From the NCBI GenBank assembly GCA_900771335.1, contig CAAGNP010000008.1, positions 1 to 57,801 of the forward strand: 57,801 nucleotides of DNA, read 5' to 3'. Positions 17,036-25,392 of this stretch are shown one piece after another (the first letter of the stretch is position 1; each line of letters starts with the position of its first letter). A program made the position numbers and the translations under genes. The notes below the pieces were generated by a model. That model was not told the origin of the DNA. It made no database searches and saw only the letters and a list, made by a program, of their open reading frames with translations. This stretch comes from Rikenellaceae bacterium. GTDB taxonomy: Bacteria; Bacteroidota; Bacteroidia; Bacteroidales; UBA932.

Positions 17036-18517
17036 ATGGATGCAGTTATTTGGTCAAGGCTCCAGTTTGCCATGACGGCAGCGTACCACTGGCTATTTGT
17101 CCCCCTTACATTGGGTCTGGCAATGGCTATGGCTATTATGGAGACCCTTTATGTCGTTAAAAAAGATGAATACTGGAAGAAAGCGGCGCAATTCTGGATG
17201 AAGCTCTTCGCCATCAATTTCGCAGTAGGTATCGCCACCGGTATCATCCTGGAATTTGAATTCGGTACCAACTGGAGCAATTACTCCTGGTTTGTGGGTG
17301 ACATTTTTGGCGCGCCACTCGCTATCGAAGGTATCCTCGCATTCTTTATGGAGGCAACATTCTTCGCGGTGATGTTCTTCGGATGGGAGAAGGTGAGCAA
17401 ACGTTTCCACCTCATTTCCACCTGGCTTACAGGCATAGGTGCCTCAATTTCGGCCTTTTGGATCCTTGTGGCCAACGGCTGGATGCAAAACCCTGTAGGA
17501 ACCACATTCAACCCCGATACAGTGCGCAGCGAAATGGCTTCGGCAGAGGCTTTCTGGGAGGTGATCTCAAACCCTGTGGCAGTGAGCAAATTCTTCCACT
17601 CAGTGACCAGCGGTTGGGTGACCGGTGGTGTCTTCGTAGTGGCTGTAAGCTGCTGGTACCTATGGAAAGGGAGAAATGTCCAATTCGCCAGGAAGAGCAT
17701 CTTGGTAGGTGGTTTTGTGGGACTTCTCGGCACATTTGCCGTGATGCTCTCAGGTGATATTTCCGGAGTGCATGCAGCTGAGTATCAGCCCATGAAGCTT
17801 GCAGCAATGGAGGGACTTGAGAATGGCGGACGTCGTGCACCATTCAGCATCGTACCAGGTGTGGAAATCCCAGGTATGTTGTCTATTCTCGCCACACATG
17901 ATCTTAACGGCTATGTTCCAGGTATCAATGACATCATTAATGGCTACACCGACAATGATGGCAACATCATCCCTTCTGTAGCAGAAAAGATGGAGATGGG
18001 ACGCACAGCAATCAATGCCCTTGCCCAATATCGCACACTTAAAGATACAGATCCTGTCGCTGCAGCTGCTGCACGCGAAGTTATGGAGGCCAATGTCCGA
18101 TACATGGGATACGGATACCTCGAATCACCTGAAGATGTTATCCCCCCTGTAGGTATTGTCTACTGGTCTTTCCGCTTAATGGTAGGATTTGGTATGCTTA
18201 TCGCACTTGTCCTTGTCCTTGTCCTTTGGTTCAACTATAAAGACAAGCTTACCAAAATGAACTGGCTTTTGATCCTTTCTATGCTATGTCTTCCATTTGT
18301 CTATGTATGTGAAGAAGCGGGATGGATCGTAGCGGAAGTCGGTCGTCAGCCATGGACCATCCAAGGTCTCCTCCCTGTGAATGTAGCAATATCAGACACC
18401 AGTGTCGGTGAAGTGATGACCACATTCTTTGTCTTCCTGGGTGTGTTTGCCCTGTTCCTAGTTATTGAGATTAGGATTATGATCAACGCCATCAAAAAAG
18501 GTCCGTCAGTTGAATAA
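17036..18517 (+). CDS. cydA: Cytochrome bd ubiquinol/menaquinol oxidase subunit I
   Basis: A 493-residue inner-membrane subunit carrying the three haems of cytochrome bd oxidase, which oxidises quinol and reduces oxygen at high affinity. Haem ligands are visible as His18 (AYHWLFVPLT), His188 (KFFHSVTSGW) and Met382 (FRLMVGF). GRQPW near residue 438 is the conserved quinol-site segment. The Q-loop is of the short type. In an otherwise anaerobic-looking organism this serves low-oxygen respiration or oxygen scavenging. Co-transcribed with DUF4492 and cydB. Confidence 0.95.
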   Translation: MDAVIWSRLQFAMTAAYHWLFVPLTLGLAMAMAIMETLYVVKKDEYWKKAAQFWMKLFAINFAVGIATGIILEFEFGTNWSNYSWFVGDIFGAPLAIEGILAFFMEATFFAVMFFGWEKVSKRFHLISTWLTGIGASISAFWILVANGWMQNPVGTTFNPDTVRSEMASAEAFWEVISNPVAVSKFFHSVTSGWVTGGVFVVAVSCWYLWKGRNVQFARKSILVGGFVGLLGTFAVMLSGDISGVHAAEYQPMKLAAMEGLENGGRRAPFSIVPGVEIPGMLSILATHDLNGYVPGINDIINGYTDNDGNIIPSVAEKMEMGRTAINALAQYRTLKDTDPVAAAAAREVMEANVRYMGYGYLESPEDVIPPVGIVYWSFRLMVGFGMLIALVLVLVLWFNYKDKLTKMNWLLILSMLCLPFVYVCEEAGWIVAEVGRQPWTIQGLLPVNVAISDTSVGEVMTTFFVFLGVFALFLVIEIRIMINAIKKGPSVE

Positions 18518-18534
18518 TTTTTAAACATCGTATT

Positions 18535-19674
18535 ATGACATATACATTTTTTCAAAATTACTGGTGGTGTCTGATCTCCCTTCTTGGGGGTCTGCTCGTC
18601 TTCCTGATGTTTGTCCAGGGAGCCAATGTCCACCTTATAAATGGCCGTCTCTCTGACCTTCAGAAGAGGATGGTAGCCAACTCTACAGGCCGTAAATGGG
18701 AATTGGCCTTTACCACTCTCGTAACTTTCGGTGGTGCATTCTTCGCATCCTTCCCCCTATTCTACAGTACCAGTTTCGGTGGTGCATACTGGGTATGGAT
18801 GCTTCTCCTCCTAACCTTCGTCTTCCAGGCAGTCTCGTATGAGTTCCTGTATAAAAGAGACAATATCCTCGGAGCAAAAGGATTCCGTATTGCCCTTGTG
18901 GCCAACGGCTTCCTGGCACCTTTCCTCGTAGGTACAGCTGTGGGTACATTCTTTACAGGTTCACCATTTACTGTCAACAAAACTGCCATCATGGACCTCT
19001 CATCACCTGTTATCAGCACATGGGACAGCTCATGGAGAGGACTTGAAGCACTCGCTCAGCCACACGCAGTCCTTCTTGGACTTGCCCTTGTGGGCCTTAC
19101 AGTGATTCTTGGTTGTCTTTACCTTCTTAACAATATAGATGACACCGAGACTGATACACAAATGCGTCGTACCATAAAGATTACAGCTATCCCATTCCTC
19201 GTAATTTTCCTTGTATGGCTGGGTATTCTCCTGACCAAAGAAGGTTTTGCAGTCGATGCATCGGGTACTGTCACCATGGAGAAATACAAATATCTCCATA
19301 ACCTTATCCAGATGCCGGCCGTGCTGATTATGGTTCTTCTGGGTGTAGTAGGTGTACTTGCCTCAATCTGGATGGGTGGATTTACCAAATCGACCAAAGG
19401 TATCTGGTTCGGTGGTCTTGGTACAGTACTCGTAGTGATGTCTGTATTCTTCATCGCCGGCTTCAACGGTACATCGTACTACCCTTCTCTCACTGACATC
19501 CAGAGCTCACTTACCATTCGTAACAGCTCATCAAGCCAGTTTACACTGCAGGTGATGTCTATAGTATCACTCCTCATCCCATTTGTCCTCGCCTACATAG
19601 TGTACGCTTGGCGTCAGATGGACAAGAAGAAGATTACCGAAGACGAAATCGCACAGTCAGAACACAAATACTAA
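18535..19674 (+). CDS. cydB: Cytochrome bd oxidase subunit II
   Basis: A 379-residue subunit with about eight membrane segments, starting in the usual way for the family (YTFFQNYWWCLISLLGGLLVF) and 17 bases after cydA. It pairs with CydA and carries no haem in known structures. Its 3' end is followed at once by a family C palindrome and a family A repeat, so the operon ends here. Confidence 0.94.
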   Translation: MTYTFFQNYWWCLISLLGGLLVFLMFVQGANVHLINGRLSDLQKRMVANSTGRKWELAFTTLVTFGGAFFASFPLFYSTSFGGAYWVWMLLLLTFVFQAVSYEFLYKRDNILGAKGFRIALVANGFLAPFLVGTAVGTFFTGSPFTVNKTAIMDLSSPVISTWDSSWRGLEALAQPHAVLLGLALVGLTVILGCLYLLNNIDDTETDTQMRRTIKITAIPFLVIFLVWLGILLTKEGFAVDASGTVTMEKYKYLHNLIQMPAVLIMVLLGVVGVLASIWMGGFTKSTKGIWFGGLGTVLVVMSVFFIAGFNGTSYYPSLTDIQSSLTIRNSSSSQFTLQVMSIVSLLIPFVLAYIVYAWRQMDKKKITEDEIAQSEHKY

Positions 19675-19687
19675 TCCAGAATTACTG

Positions 19688-19788
19688 GTCAGCAAATAGC
19701 TGATTTTTAATATTTTACTACATATGAGGGTGGGGAAAATCCCCCACCCTCAGTATGTTTTTAATGTACCTGTGTGAAGGTAGTTGAC
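19688..19788. repeat. Family C palindrome, copy 1
   Basis: A 101-base imperfect palindrome starting GTCAGCAA and ending GTTGAC, with a strong central hairpin GAGGGTGGGG/CCCCACCCTC (19726-19751). It begins 13 bases after the cydB stop. It is the most diverged of four copies, but the size and the centre agree with the others. Confidence 0.7.
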
Positions 19789-19800
19789 AGTCGTTACTTG

Positions 19801-19923
19801 CCGGCCAGGTCTGCGGAATTATGTTAGACCTGGCCGGATAATTCTTTGTAAAAACATTGTAATTCAGTGAATTAAGTGTTGTAGTGTCGGCCAGGTCGGA
19901 CACTTTTTTGCAGACCTGGCCGG
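19801..19923. repeat. Family A palindromic repeat, copy 3
   Basis: Hairpins at 19801-19837 and 19888-19923 with the same arms and loops as copies 1 and 2; the 50-base spacer is different. It lies 12 bases after family C copy 1 and 28 bases before the -7 box of the MATE gene. Confidence 0.85.
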
Positions 19924-19950
19924 TACATACCCATATTTTGGAATGTTTTG

Positions 19951-19958
19951 TACCTTTG
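19951..19958 (+). promoter_or_regulatory. -7 box of the MATE gene
   Basis: TACCTTTG, eight bases before ATG 19967. It falls inside the longer open frame that begins at 19943, which argues for the later start. Confidence 0.45.
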
Positions 19959-19966
19959 CACACTGT

Positions 19967-21310
19967 ATGAAAAGGGATGCAATAGATTTTGAGAATGGTG
20001 AGGTGATGGGGCTCTTCTGGAGGCTGCTCCTCCCTACCCTCTTTGGCACCCTCTCCATTGCTTTGGTGACAATGGCAGACGGTATCTTCATCGGGAGAGG
20101 TGTCGGTGCAGACGGAGTGGCTGCGGTCAATATTGTTGTCCCTATATTCCAGATTGTGTCGGGTGTGGGGCTGATGATAGGAGCAGGGTGCTCTGTGGCT
20201 GCATCTATCCAGTATTCCCAGCATAATGTCAAGGTTGCCAGATATCATGTGACGCAGGCAATTGTCCTCTCTACCATTTTTATGACATTGCTCTGTGGGA
20301 CAATGTTGATCTTCCCCGAAAAGACTGCGCTAATTCTCGGCTCTTCGGAGACACTCCTCCCCAAGGTAACAGGTTATCTCAAGTATATATTGCCCTGCTT
20401 CATTTTTGAGATGTGGAGCATGATTGGGCTCTTCATCATCAGACTTGACGGTGCACCGAAGTTTGCAATGTGGTGCAATGTCCTACCTGGGCTGCTGAAT
20501 GTGGTCCTTGACTGGCTCTTCATTTTCCCTCTGGGAATGGGGGTGGAAGGGGCTGCTATTGCCACCTCCATCAGCATCAGCATTGGAGGATTCATGGCAT
20601 TGGGATACCTCCTTTTCAAGGCAAAGGATTTGGGTCTTATAAAGCTGAAAATAAGTGCTAAGAGTATTGCCCTGGCGCTACGCAATGTGGGTTATCATTG
20701 TCGGATAGGCTCATCTACATTGCTCGCAGAGCTGGCATTGGCTGTGATGTTTTATATAGGGAACAGGGTCTTTATGCACTACCTCGGAGATACCGGTGTG
20801 GGGGCATACGGGATTGCGTGCTACTATATGCCTTTCTTCTTTATGGTGGGCAATGCCATCGCCCAGTCTGCCCAGCCGATAATCAGTTACAATTATGGTG
20901 CCGCCAGGTGGGACAAAATTGTGCAGGCGAGAAGACTCCTTCTGGGGACTTGCATCGGGTTCGGACTTGCTGTGGGGGCACTCTTTGCACTCCTTCCCAA
21001 AGGGCTTGTGGGGCTCTTTATCGATACCGGTAGTGAAGCGGCAACAATTGCAATAAAAGGCTTTCCCCTACTGGCAGTGGGGATATTGTTCTTTATCCTC
21101 AATGTGGCAATAATTGGCTATTACCAGAGTGTTGAGCGGGTAGGAAAAGCGACATTCTTCGTCTTTCTAAGGGGGCTGATCTTCATTGTCCCGGCATTCC
21201 TGCTTCTGCCCAGATTTCTGGGTGCAGAGGGGATCTGGCTGGCAATGCCGGTCTCTGAGATACTTACTACCTGTATTATACTGGCAGATAGATTGAAAAA
21301 GGCTCTGTGA
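19967..21310 (+). CDS. MATE-family multidrug/cation antiporter
   Basis: A 447-residue protein with 12 predicted membrane segments in two homologous halves. The N-terminal half reads FWRLLLPTLFGTLSIALVTMADGIFIGRGVG, a typical MATE opening; ISYNYGAA in the second half is another family motif. MATE proteins export cationic compounds with sodium or proton exchange. The stop codon TGA (21308-21310) directly abuts the stop codon of the converging SDR gene. Confidence 0.9.
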   Translation: MKRDAIDFENGEVMGLFWRLLLPTLFGTLSIALVTMADGIFIGRGVGADGVAAVNIVVPIFQIVSGVGLMIGAGCSVAASIQYSQHNVKVARYHVTQAIVLSTIFMTLLCGTMLIFPEKTALILGSSETLLPKVTGYLKYILPCFIFEMWSMIGLFIIRLDGAPKFAMWCNVLPGLLNVVLDWLFIFPLGMGVEGAAIATSISISIGGFMALGYLLFKAKDLGLIKLKISAKSIALALRNVGYHCRIGSSTLLAELALAVMFYIGNRVFMHYLGDTGVGAYGIACYYMPFFFMVGNAIAQSAQPIISYNYGAARWDKIVQARRLLLGTCIGFGLAVGALFALLPKGLVGLFIDTGSEAATIAIKGFPLLAVGILFFILNVAIIGYYQSVERVGKATFFVFLRGLIFIVPAFLLLPRFLGAEGIWLAMPVSEILTTCIILADRLKKAL

Positions 21311-22054
21311 TTATCCTCTGTATGTGTAATAAGACCCGGCTTGAGGGGTAGGCATCAGTATCACCTCATTTACATTCATGTGTGCAGGGGCAGAGAGCAT
21401 CCACTCTATTGCGGAAGCGATATCTTCACCGGTAAGAGGTGTGATTCCCTTGTATACATTTGCAGCGCGCTCTTTGTCGCCATGGAAACGCACCTGTGAA
21501 AACTCTGTCTCCACCATTCCCGGGCGTACCTCACCCACTTTGATTCCTGCACTGAGAAGATCTGCACGCATTGACTGTGAGATGGCGTGTACGGCATGTT
21601 TCGAAGCGCAGTAGACGGCCCCATTTTCGTACGGTTCTGTGCCGGCGATGGATCCGATGTTGATGATGTGGCCACCCTGACCTGCAGCTACCATTGCGGA
21701 GCTGATGATACGGGTGACATACAGAAGCCCTTTGACATTGGTATCTATCATTGCATCCCAATCTGCAGTCGAACCTTTGTCGATATGCTCAAGTCCTGCA
21801 GCAAGTCCTGCATTGTTCACAAGCACGTCTACCCTTCCGAGAGGCTCCAGGTATTTTTTGCACTCCTCTTCACTGCGGACATCGAAGCATAGGGTGAGAC
21901 ATTCTGCACCGCGGGCCTGGATTTCGGCAGCGATCTCTTGAAGACGCTCTGCGCGACGGCCGGTGATGATGATTTGTGTCTGTGGCTTGGCAAGTTTGAG
22001 AGCTGTGGCACGTCCGATGCCAGAGGTGGCTCCTGTGATTAGGATACGTTTCAT
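21311..22054 (-). CDS. SDR-family NADP-dependent oxidoreductase (YdfG-like)
   Basis: A 247-residue classical SDR: TGATSGIGRA near residue 7, NNAG near 87, catalytic Ser in INIGSIAG, and YCASKHA for Tyr/Lys. TGRRAE after beta-2 suggests NADPH preference. The sequence is closest in feel to YdfG-type 3-hydroxy acid dehydrogenases (serine and 3-hydroxypropionate). Four bases separate it from the upstream EamA gene, so they form a two-gene operon. Confidence 0.87.
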   Translation of the reverse strand: MKRILITGATSGIGRATALKLAKPQTQIIITGRRAERLQEIAAEIQARGAECLTLCFDVRSEEECKKYLEPLGRVDVLVNNAGLAAGLEHIDKGSTADWDAMIDTNVKGLLYVTRIISSAMVAAGQGGHIINIGSIAGTEPYENGAVYCASKHAVHAISQSMRADLLSAGIKVGEVRPGMVETEFSQVRFHGDKERAANVYKGITPLTGEDIASAIEWMLSAPAHMNVNEVILMPTPQAGSYYTYRG

Positions 22055-22058
22055 ATTG

Positions 22059-22955
22059 TCATTTATTGGTTTTCTTTCTGCTTCCTCCGGCTACCACCAC
22101 ACTTACCGCCGCTATAATGAGGATAATACCGAGCCATTCACGCCCGCTGATCTCCTCGCCGAAGATGGTGATGCCGAAAAATATTGCTGTTACGGGCTCC
22201 ATTGCCCCGAGAATAGCCGTAGGGGTAGAGCCTATGTACTGTATCGATTTGGTGGTGCAGATGAGTGAAAATGCTGTTGGGAGGAGTCCAAGTCCCACAA
22301 GGCATCCCCAAAGGTACCATTTCTCTGCCGGAGGTGCAGTAATCTCCCCACGGAGGCATAGCAGTGCAGCGAAAATTATTGCCCCGAAAAGGATCATATA
22401 AAAATTGAGCTTGACCGAACCGAGCCTGTTGACATTGCTCTTGTTGATAAGAACAATGTATATTGCATATGCCAATGCCGATATCATTACCAGTAGAATC
22501 CCCTTTGCAGAAAGTGCTGCATCGCTTTCCCCTTTGTCATACAGGAGGACGATTCCTGCCAGGGATACAGCCATACAAAGCAATGTGCCGAGCCCGACCC
22601 TTTCTCTGAAGAAAATGGCCATTATCGCTGCGACCATTACGGGATATACAAAAAGGAGGGTGGATGCTACACCCGAATCCATATACTTGTAGCTTGAAAA
22701 CAGCGATATGGATGTGGTGGTGAAGATAATTCCCAATAAGGCCAGAACCCGGACATCCTTCTTCTCCAGAGTGAAGCTCCCGCCCCTGCTTTTGAGCATC
22801 ACAGCGAATATACATACAGCGATAAGGTACCTGAAGAAAAGGACCGAAAACGGATCCATCCCCGCCCCATAAAGGGGTAAGGTAAACAGAGGCAGCATAC
22901 CGTATGTGGCCGATGCAATTATTCCGTAGATGTACCCTTTCAGTTTACTGTTCAT
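22059..22955 (-). CDS. EamA-family (DMT) permease
   Basis: A 298-residue protein with ten membrane segments as two EamA repeats; the second contains the usual GAMEPVTAIFFGITIFGE segment. Start at ATG 22955 (MNSKLKGYIYGI) is chosen over an upstream extension because that extension runs across the divergent neighbour's promoter region. A possible -7 box TATATTCG (22977-22984, minus strand) has one mismatch. Drug/metabolite transporters export amino acids or metabolites; substrate unknown. Confidence 0.85.
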   Translation of the reverse strand: MNSKLKGYIYGIIASATYGMLPLFTLPLYGAGMDPFSVLFFRYLIAVCIFAVMLKSRGGSFTLEKKDVRVLALLGIIFTTTSISLFSSYKYMDSGVASTLLFVYPVMVAAIMAIFFRERVGLGTLLCMAVSLAGIVLLYDKGESDAALSAKGILLVMISALAYAIYIVLINKSNVNRLGSVKLNFYMILFGAIIFAALLCLRGEITAPPAEKWYLWGCLVGLGLLPTAFSLICTTKSIQYIGSTPTAILGAMEPVTAIFFGITIFGEEISGREWLGIILIIAAVSVVVAGGSRKKTNK

Positions 22956-23018
22956 GTCCTGTGTCTGTTTCTGATGCGAATATATGAAATATCCCCTACC
23001 CTTGTACCGAAATTTTGC

Positions 23019-23026
23019 TACTTTTG
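23019..23026 (+). promoter_or_regulatory. -7 box of the EamA gene at 23031
   Basis: TACTTTTG, four bases before ATG 23031; again a leaderless arrangement that sets the start. Confidence 0.45.
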
Positions 23027-23030
23027 CCAC

Positions 23031-23966
23031 ATGGAACATTTAGGTGAGATCATTTCCCTGGTAGTGGCATTTTCGTGGACCATTACCGCCCTTTTCGCCA
23101 ATGAGGCGAGCCGCCGACTCGGTGCCATGACGGTCAATGTGATCCGTATGGTCCTGGCTACCACTTTCCTTGCCATCATCCTTTGGGTTACAATAGGAAG
23201 TCCCTATCCCCTCTATGCGGATGGGCGTGCGTGGTTCTATTTGGCGTTGTCGGCCCTTGTGGGGTATGTCTTCGGGGATTTCTGCCTGTTCAACTCCTAT
23301 GTGGTTATCGGAGCCCGCTTCGGGCAATTATTCATGACCCTTGCTCCCCCTATTTCAGCAATCACCGGCTGGATCCTTCTCGGGGAGGTGATGTCGTGGA
23401 AGTCGTGGCTCGCTATGATGGTCACCATCAGCGGTATTGCCCTCTCCATCCTTTCGAAAGGGGATGATTCCAAAATCAAGTTCAATCTCCCTTTGAAGGG
23501 GGTTCTTTTGGGGATAGGTGCAGGCCTTGGACAAGGTGTGGGGCTCGTCCTCAGCAAGATCGGTCTGGAGCACTATTCGGCAGCCATCCCTTCAGATGCC
23601 CCTGAGGCAATGGCTTCGATGCTCCCATTTGCTTCGACTATGATAAGGGCAATGGTGGGAGGTGTCGGTTTTATCATCTGGATGGGGCTGCAGAAGGACC
23701 TCGGGAAATTCCGCACTGCGGTGAAAGACCGCCGTGGCATCACCTTCGCTACCCTCACTACCCTATTCGGTCCGGTAATCGGTGTTTCTCTCTCCCTTGC
23801 AGCTGTCCAGCATACCGATACAGGTATAGCCTCTACCCTGATGGCCCTCACACCGGTACTTATCATCGCCCCTTACGCCATCATCTACAAACAGAAAGTT
23901 AAAGCCAAAGAGATCCTCGGTGTCATCCTCAGTGTCATCGGCGTAGCAATGTTCTTCCTACTGTAA
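23031..23966 (+). CDS. EamA-family (DMT) permease
   Basis: A 311-residue ten-segment transporter, divergent from the previous EamA gene and only distantly similar to it. The first repeat includes LFNSYVVIGARFGQLFMTLAPP, the second LTPVLIIAPYAIIYKQK, both in the EamA pattern. A frame extension upstream to 22974 is rejected because the -7 box lies within it. Function as exporter is inferred; substrate unknown. Confidence 0.83.
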   Translation: MEHLGEIISLVVAFSWTITALFANEASRRLGAMTVNVIRMVLATTFLAIILWVTIGSPYPLYADGRAWFYLALSALVGYVFGDFCLFNSYVVIGARFGQLFMTLAPPISAITGWILLGEVMSWKSWLAMMVTISGIALSILSKGDDSKIKFNLPLKGVLLGIGAGLGQGVGLVLSKIGLEHYSAAIPSDAPEAMASMLPFASTMIRAMVGGVGFIIWMGLQKDLGKFRTAVKDRRGITFATLTTLFGPVIGVSLSLAAVQHTDTGIASTLMALTPVLIIAPYAIIYKQKVKAKEILGVILSVIGVAMFFLL

Positions 23967-24000
23967 GTTTCCCGGTTTAACCGCCCCCGACCGCACCTCG

Positions 24001-24140
24001 CGCGACAGCTTTGGGCGATTTTCAGTCGCGGCGGGCATGATTTTTCACTTTCCGCGTCCACTTTTCGCATTTTTCAAACGCGGCAGCTTGATTTTTCACT
24101 CCCCGCGTCCACTTTTAGCGTTTTTCAGACGCGGCAGGCA
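24001..24140. repeat. 51-base tandem duplication with GC-rich hairpins
   Basis: Units at 24039-24089 and 24090-24140 share about 45 of 51 bases. Each holds a CCGCGT/ACGCGG hairpin with a T-rich loop (24052-24083; 24103-24134 with CCGCGTC/GACGCGG). A third, related hairpin CGCGAC/GTCGCG lies at 24001-24030. The block fills the gap between the EamA stop and the asparaginase promoter. It could be a terminator array, a protein-binding array or a repeat element. Confidence 0.75.
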
Positions 24141-24169
24141 TTATGTGCCCACTATTCGGCCGTTTTTTT

Positions 24170-24177
24170 TATCTTTG
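24170..24177 (+). promoter_or_regulatory. -7 box of the asparaginase gene
   Basis: TATCTTTG after a T run, 18 bases before ATG 24196; no -33 TTTG is visible. Confidence 0.45.
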
Positions 24178-24195
24178 TCAAAAACTACGACCATT

Positions 24196-25242
24196 ATGAA
24201 AAGACTTACTGCCCTTCTGGCCTCAATGGCCCTCCTTCTTTTCGCACACATCACTTTCGCCCAGAGACCCAATGTCTATATCCTGGCTACGGGCGGGACC
24301 ATCGCAGGGACAGGGGCATCGAGCACCGGAACAGCATATTCTGCCGGTCAGGTGGCTATTCAGACGCTGATAGACGCTGTGCCGCAGATGCAGGATATTG
24401 CGCAGGTGCGCGGTGAGCAAGTGGTCAATATCGGCTCACAGGATATGTCTGATGAGGTATGGCTCCGTCTTGCTGAGAGGATCAACGAGCTGGTGCAAGA
24501 CCCAGACATCGACGGCATCGTGGTTACCCACGGCACCGACACCATGGAGGAGACAGCCCTCTTCCTTGACCTCACCGTCGACACCCCTAAGCCGATAGTC
24601 CTGACAGGAGCAATGCGCCCTTCGACTGCCCTAAGTGCAGATGGCCCGCTTAATCTTTTCAATGCAGTGGTAGTGGCAGCTTCGCCAGATTCACGTGACA
24701 GAGGCGTGCTTGTGGCAATGAACGGGCAGGTCCACGCAGCAGCCCAAGTGGTAAAGATGCACACCACCTCAGTAGAGTCATTCGCTTCACCCAATGCAGC
24801 CCCCTCCGGTACAGTCCTTAACGGCAAAGTCACCTACAATGCTGCGACTGACCGTACCCCACTCCACTTCGACATCACCGGCTTCAAAGCTCTCCCCAAA
24901 GTAGGAATTATCTACTCACACGCCGGTATCACTCCCGATACCGCTATCGCAATGCTCTCTTCCGGCTACCAGGGAATCGTTCACGCCGGTGTCGGCAATG
25001 GCAACATCCATAAAGAGATTTTCCCCGTTCTGGATCAGGCTCGTGCCAATAACATAATCGTGGTCCGCTCATCAAGGGTCCCCACCGGCCCCACAACTCT
25101 GGAAAATGAGGTGGACGACGAGGCTCATCAGTTTGTCGCTTCGCAATGGCTTAACCCCCAGAAATCACGAGTCCTGCTGATGCTTGCCCTCACCCGCACC
25201 CAAGACTGGTGCGAAATTCAGAGCTACTTCAATACCCTCTAG
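24196..25242 (+). CDS. ansB: Type II L-asparaginase, periplasmic
   Basis: A 348-residue enzyme hydrolysing asparagine to aspartate and ammonia. A signal peptide ends near residue 22 (HITFAQ). The two catalytic threonine motifs are TGGTIAG (near 33) and VTHGTDTMEET (near 110). ATG 24196 is chosen because the open frame continues upstream through the tandem repeat and past the promoter. Export and length place it in the high-affinity type II group. Single gene, followed by a shared terminator. Confidence 0.93.
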   Translation: MKRLTALLASMALLLFAHITFAQRPNVYILATGGTIAGTGASSTGTAYSAGQVAIQTLIDAVPQMQDIAQVRGEQVVNIGSQDMSDEVWLRLAERINELVQDPDIDGIVVTHGTDTMEETALFLDLTVDTPKPIVLTGAMRPSTALSADGPLNLFNAVVVAASPDSRDRGVLVAMNGQVHAAAQVVKMHTTSVESFASPNAAPSGTVLNGKVTYNAATDRTPLHFDITGFKALPKVGIIYSHAGITPDTAIAMLSSGYQGIVHAGVGNGNIHKEIFPVLDQARANNIIVVRSSRVPTGPTTLENEVDDEAHQFVASQWLNPQKSRVLLMLALTRTQDWCEIQSYFNTL

Positions 25243-25336
25243 TCATTGTTATTGTTGCTAAGGAGCAATATGTCCCGGGGACAAAATAGGCACTTTTACC
25301 CCCGAATGAGAGAATGAGAAAGACCATTTAAATAGC

Positions 25337-25368
25337 AAGACCGGCCAAAATTCCTTCTGGCCGGTCTT
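25337..25368. terminator. Bidirectional terminator, asparaginase / acyl-CoA ligase
   Basis: AAGACCGGCCA (25337-25347), ten-base loop, TGGCCGGTCTT (25358-25368), between two converging genes. Confidence 0.72.
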
Positions 25369-25392
25369 CTCTATTATAACAATATCACTAAT

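Noticed and set aside
24039..24140. Possible CRISPR fragment
   Set aside because: The two units are adjacent with no unique spacers, and there are no cas genes.
24037..24195. Upstream extension of the asparaginase frame
   Set aside because: It translates the 51-bp tandem repeat and runs over the -7 box; the real start has a signal peptide directly after it.
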